52,836 nt of DNA from the NCBI GenBank assembly GCA_016926625.1, contig JAFGOE010000063.1, forward strand, positions 1 through 52,836, given 5' to 3'. This document shows, piece after piece, positions 52,822 through 52,836 of this stretch (position 1 is its first letter; each line of letters begins with the position of its first letter). The position numbers and the translations under genes are program-made. The notes under the pieces were generated by a model. That model was given only the letters and a program-made list of their open reading frames with translations. It was not told the origin of the DNA and made no database searches. The stretch comes from Candidatus Zhuqueibacterota bacterium. GTDB taxonomy: Bacteria > Zhuqueibacterota > Zhuqueibacteria > Thermofontimicrobiales > Thiofontviventaceae.

Positions 52822-52836
52822 ATATCAGCAAAAAAA

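Noticed and set aside
1..52836. CRISPR array, tRNA, rRNA, tmRNA or RNase P RNA
   Set aside because: No regularly spaced repeats of array type, and no cloverleaf or conserved RNA core was recognised by eye in the intergenic regions.

Overview
The window is a 52.8 kb piece of bacterial chromosome, almost wholly protein coding, with no rRNA, tRNA, CRISPR array or intact insertion sequence that I could see. The envelope is clearly Gram-negative: TolC-type outer membrane protein, outer membrane beta-barrels, many Sec signal peptides and lipoproteins. A large secreted amidase ends in a C-terminal sorting domain with the NYPNPFNP signature of type IX secretion (T9SS) cargo, and a PorV/DUF5723-like barrel is present. 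Together with the TPR lipoprotein that begins CAYYNTFFN, this points to the FCB superphylum outside typical Bacteroidetes (Calditrichota / KSB1 / Marinimicrobia / Ignavibacteria type). That placement is inference. Promoters are strikingly regular: TTGnnn, 17 bp, then TAAATT, TATATT or TATAAT, seen in front of most transcription units. This is a classical sigma-A layout, not the Bacteroidetes -7/-33 type.

Layout. 1-4 kb: the 3' part of a formylglycine-generating-enzyme-like protein, a DUF72 protein, a MITE-like inverted-repeat element and a divergent gamma-glutamyltranspeptidase. 4-8 kb: a GAF/HD-GYP signalling protein under a palindromic operator and a secreted Ca-repeat protein. 8-16 kb (minus strand): an eight-gene operon YIP1 - TolC - MacA/HlyD - ABC ATPase - two MacB/FtsX permeases - STAS - pentapeptide repeat, closed by a strong terminator; this is a complete tripartite efflux system plus two accessory genes. 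16-18.5 kb: a perfect consensus promoter, an unresolved small ORF region, a zinc-ribbon rhomboid protease and a TPR protein. 18.7-23.7 kb: a monocluster ferredoxin, an outer membrane protein, a CxxCH lipoprotein, a penicillin-acylase-family protein lacking its nucleophile, and a metallo-beta-lactamase-fold hydrolase. 23.8-34.3 kb: housekeeping genes folC, a MalK/UgpC-type ATPase, rho, rpmE, DUF1385, prfA, prmC, and two phosphohexomutases (glmM-like, algC-like). 34.7-40.5 kb (minus): a PorV-like barrel, a big lipoprotein, a transglutaminase-like protein and a TPR protein. 40.7-46.5 kb: an MFS-HEAT fusion, a TolB-like propeller and a T9SS-exported amidase. 46.7-52.8 kb: a tightly overlapping operon (sirtuin, TPR lipoprotein, pyrK, pyrD, cdsA) and a final small coiled-coil gene with terminator.

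The candidates most worth pursuing are: the efflux operon with STAS and pentapeptide tail genes; the barrel + CxxCH lipoprotein + nucleophile-less acylase cluster; the Ser-nucleophile gamma-glutamyltranspeptidase; the MFS-HEAT fusion; the MITE-like pair; and the promoter-driven region before the rhomboid gene. None of these alone proves a new system; each is a testable anomaly.
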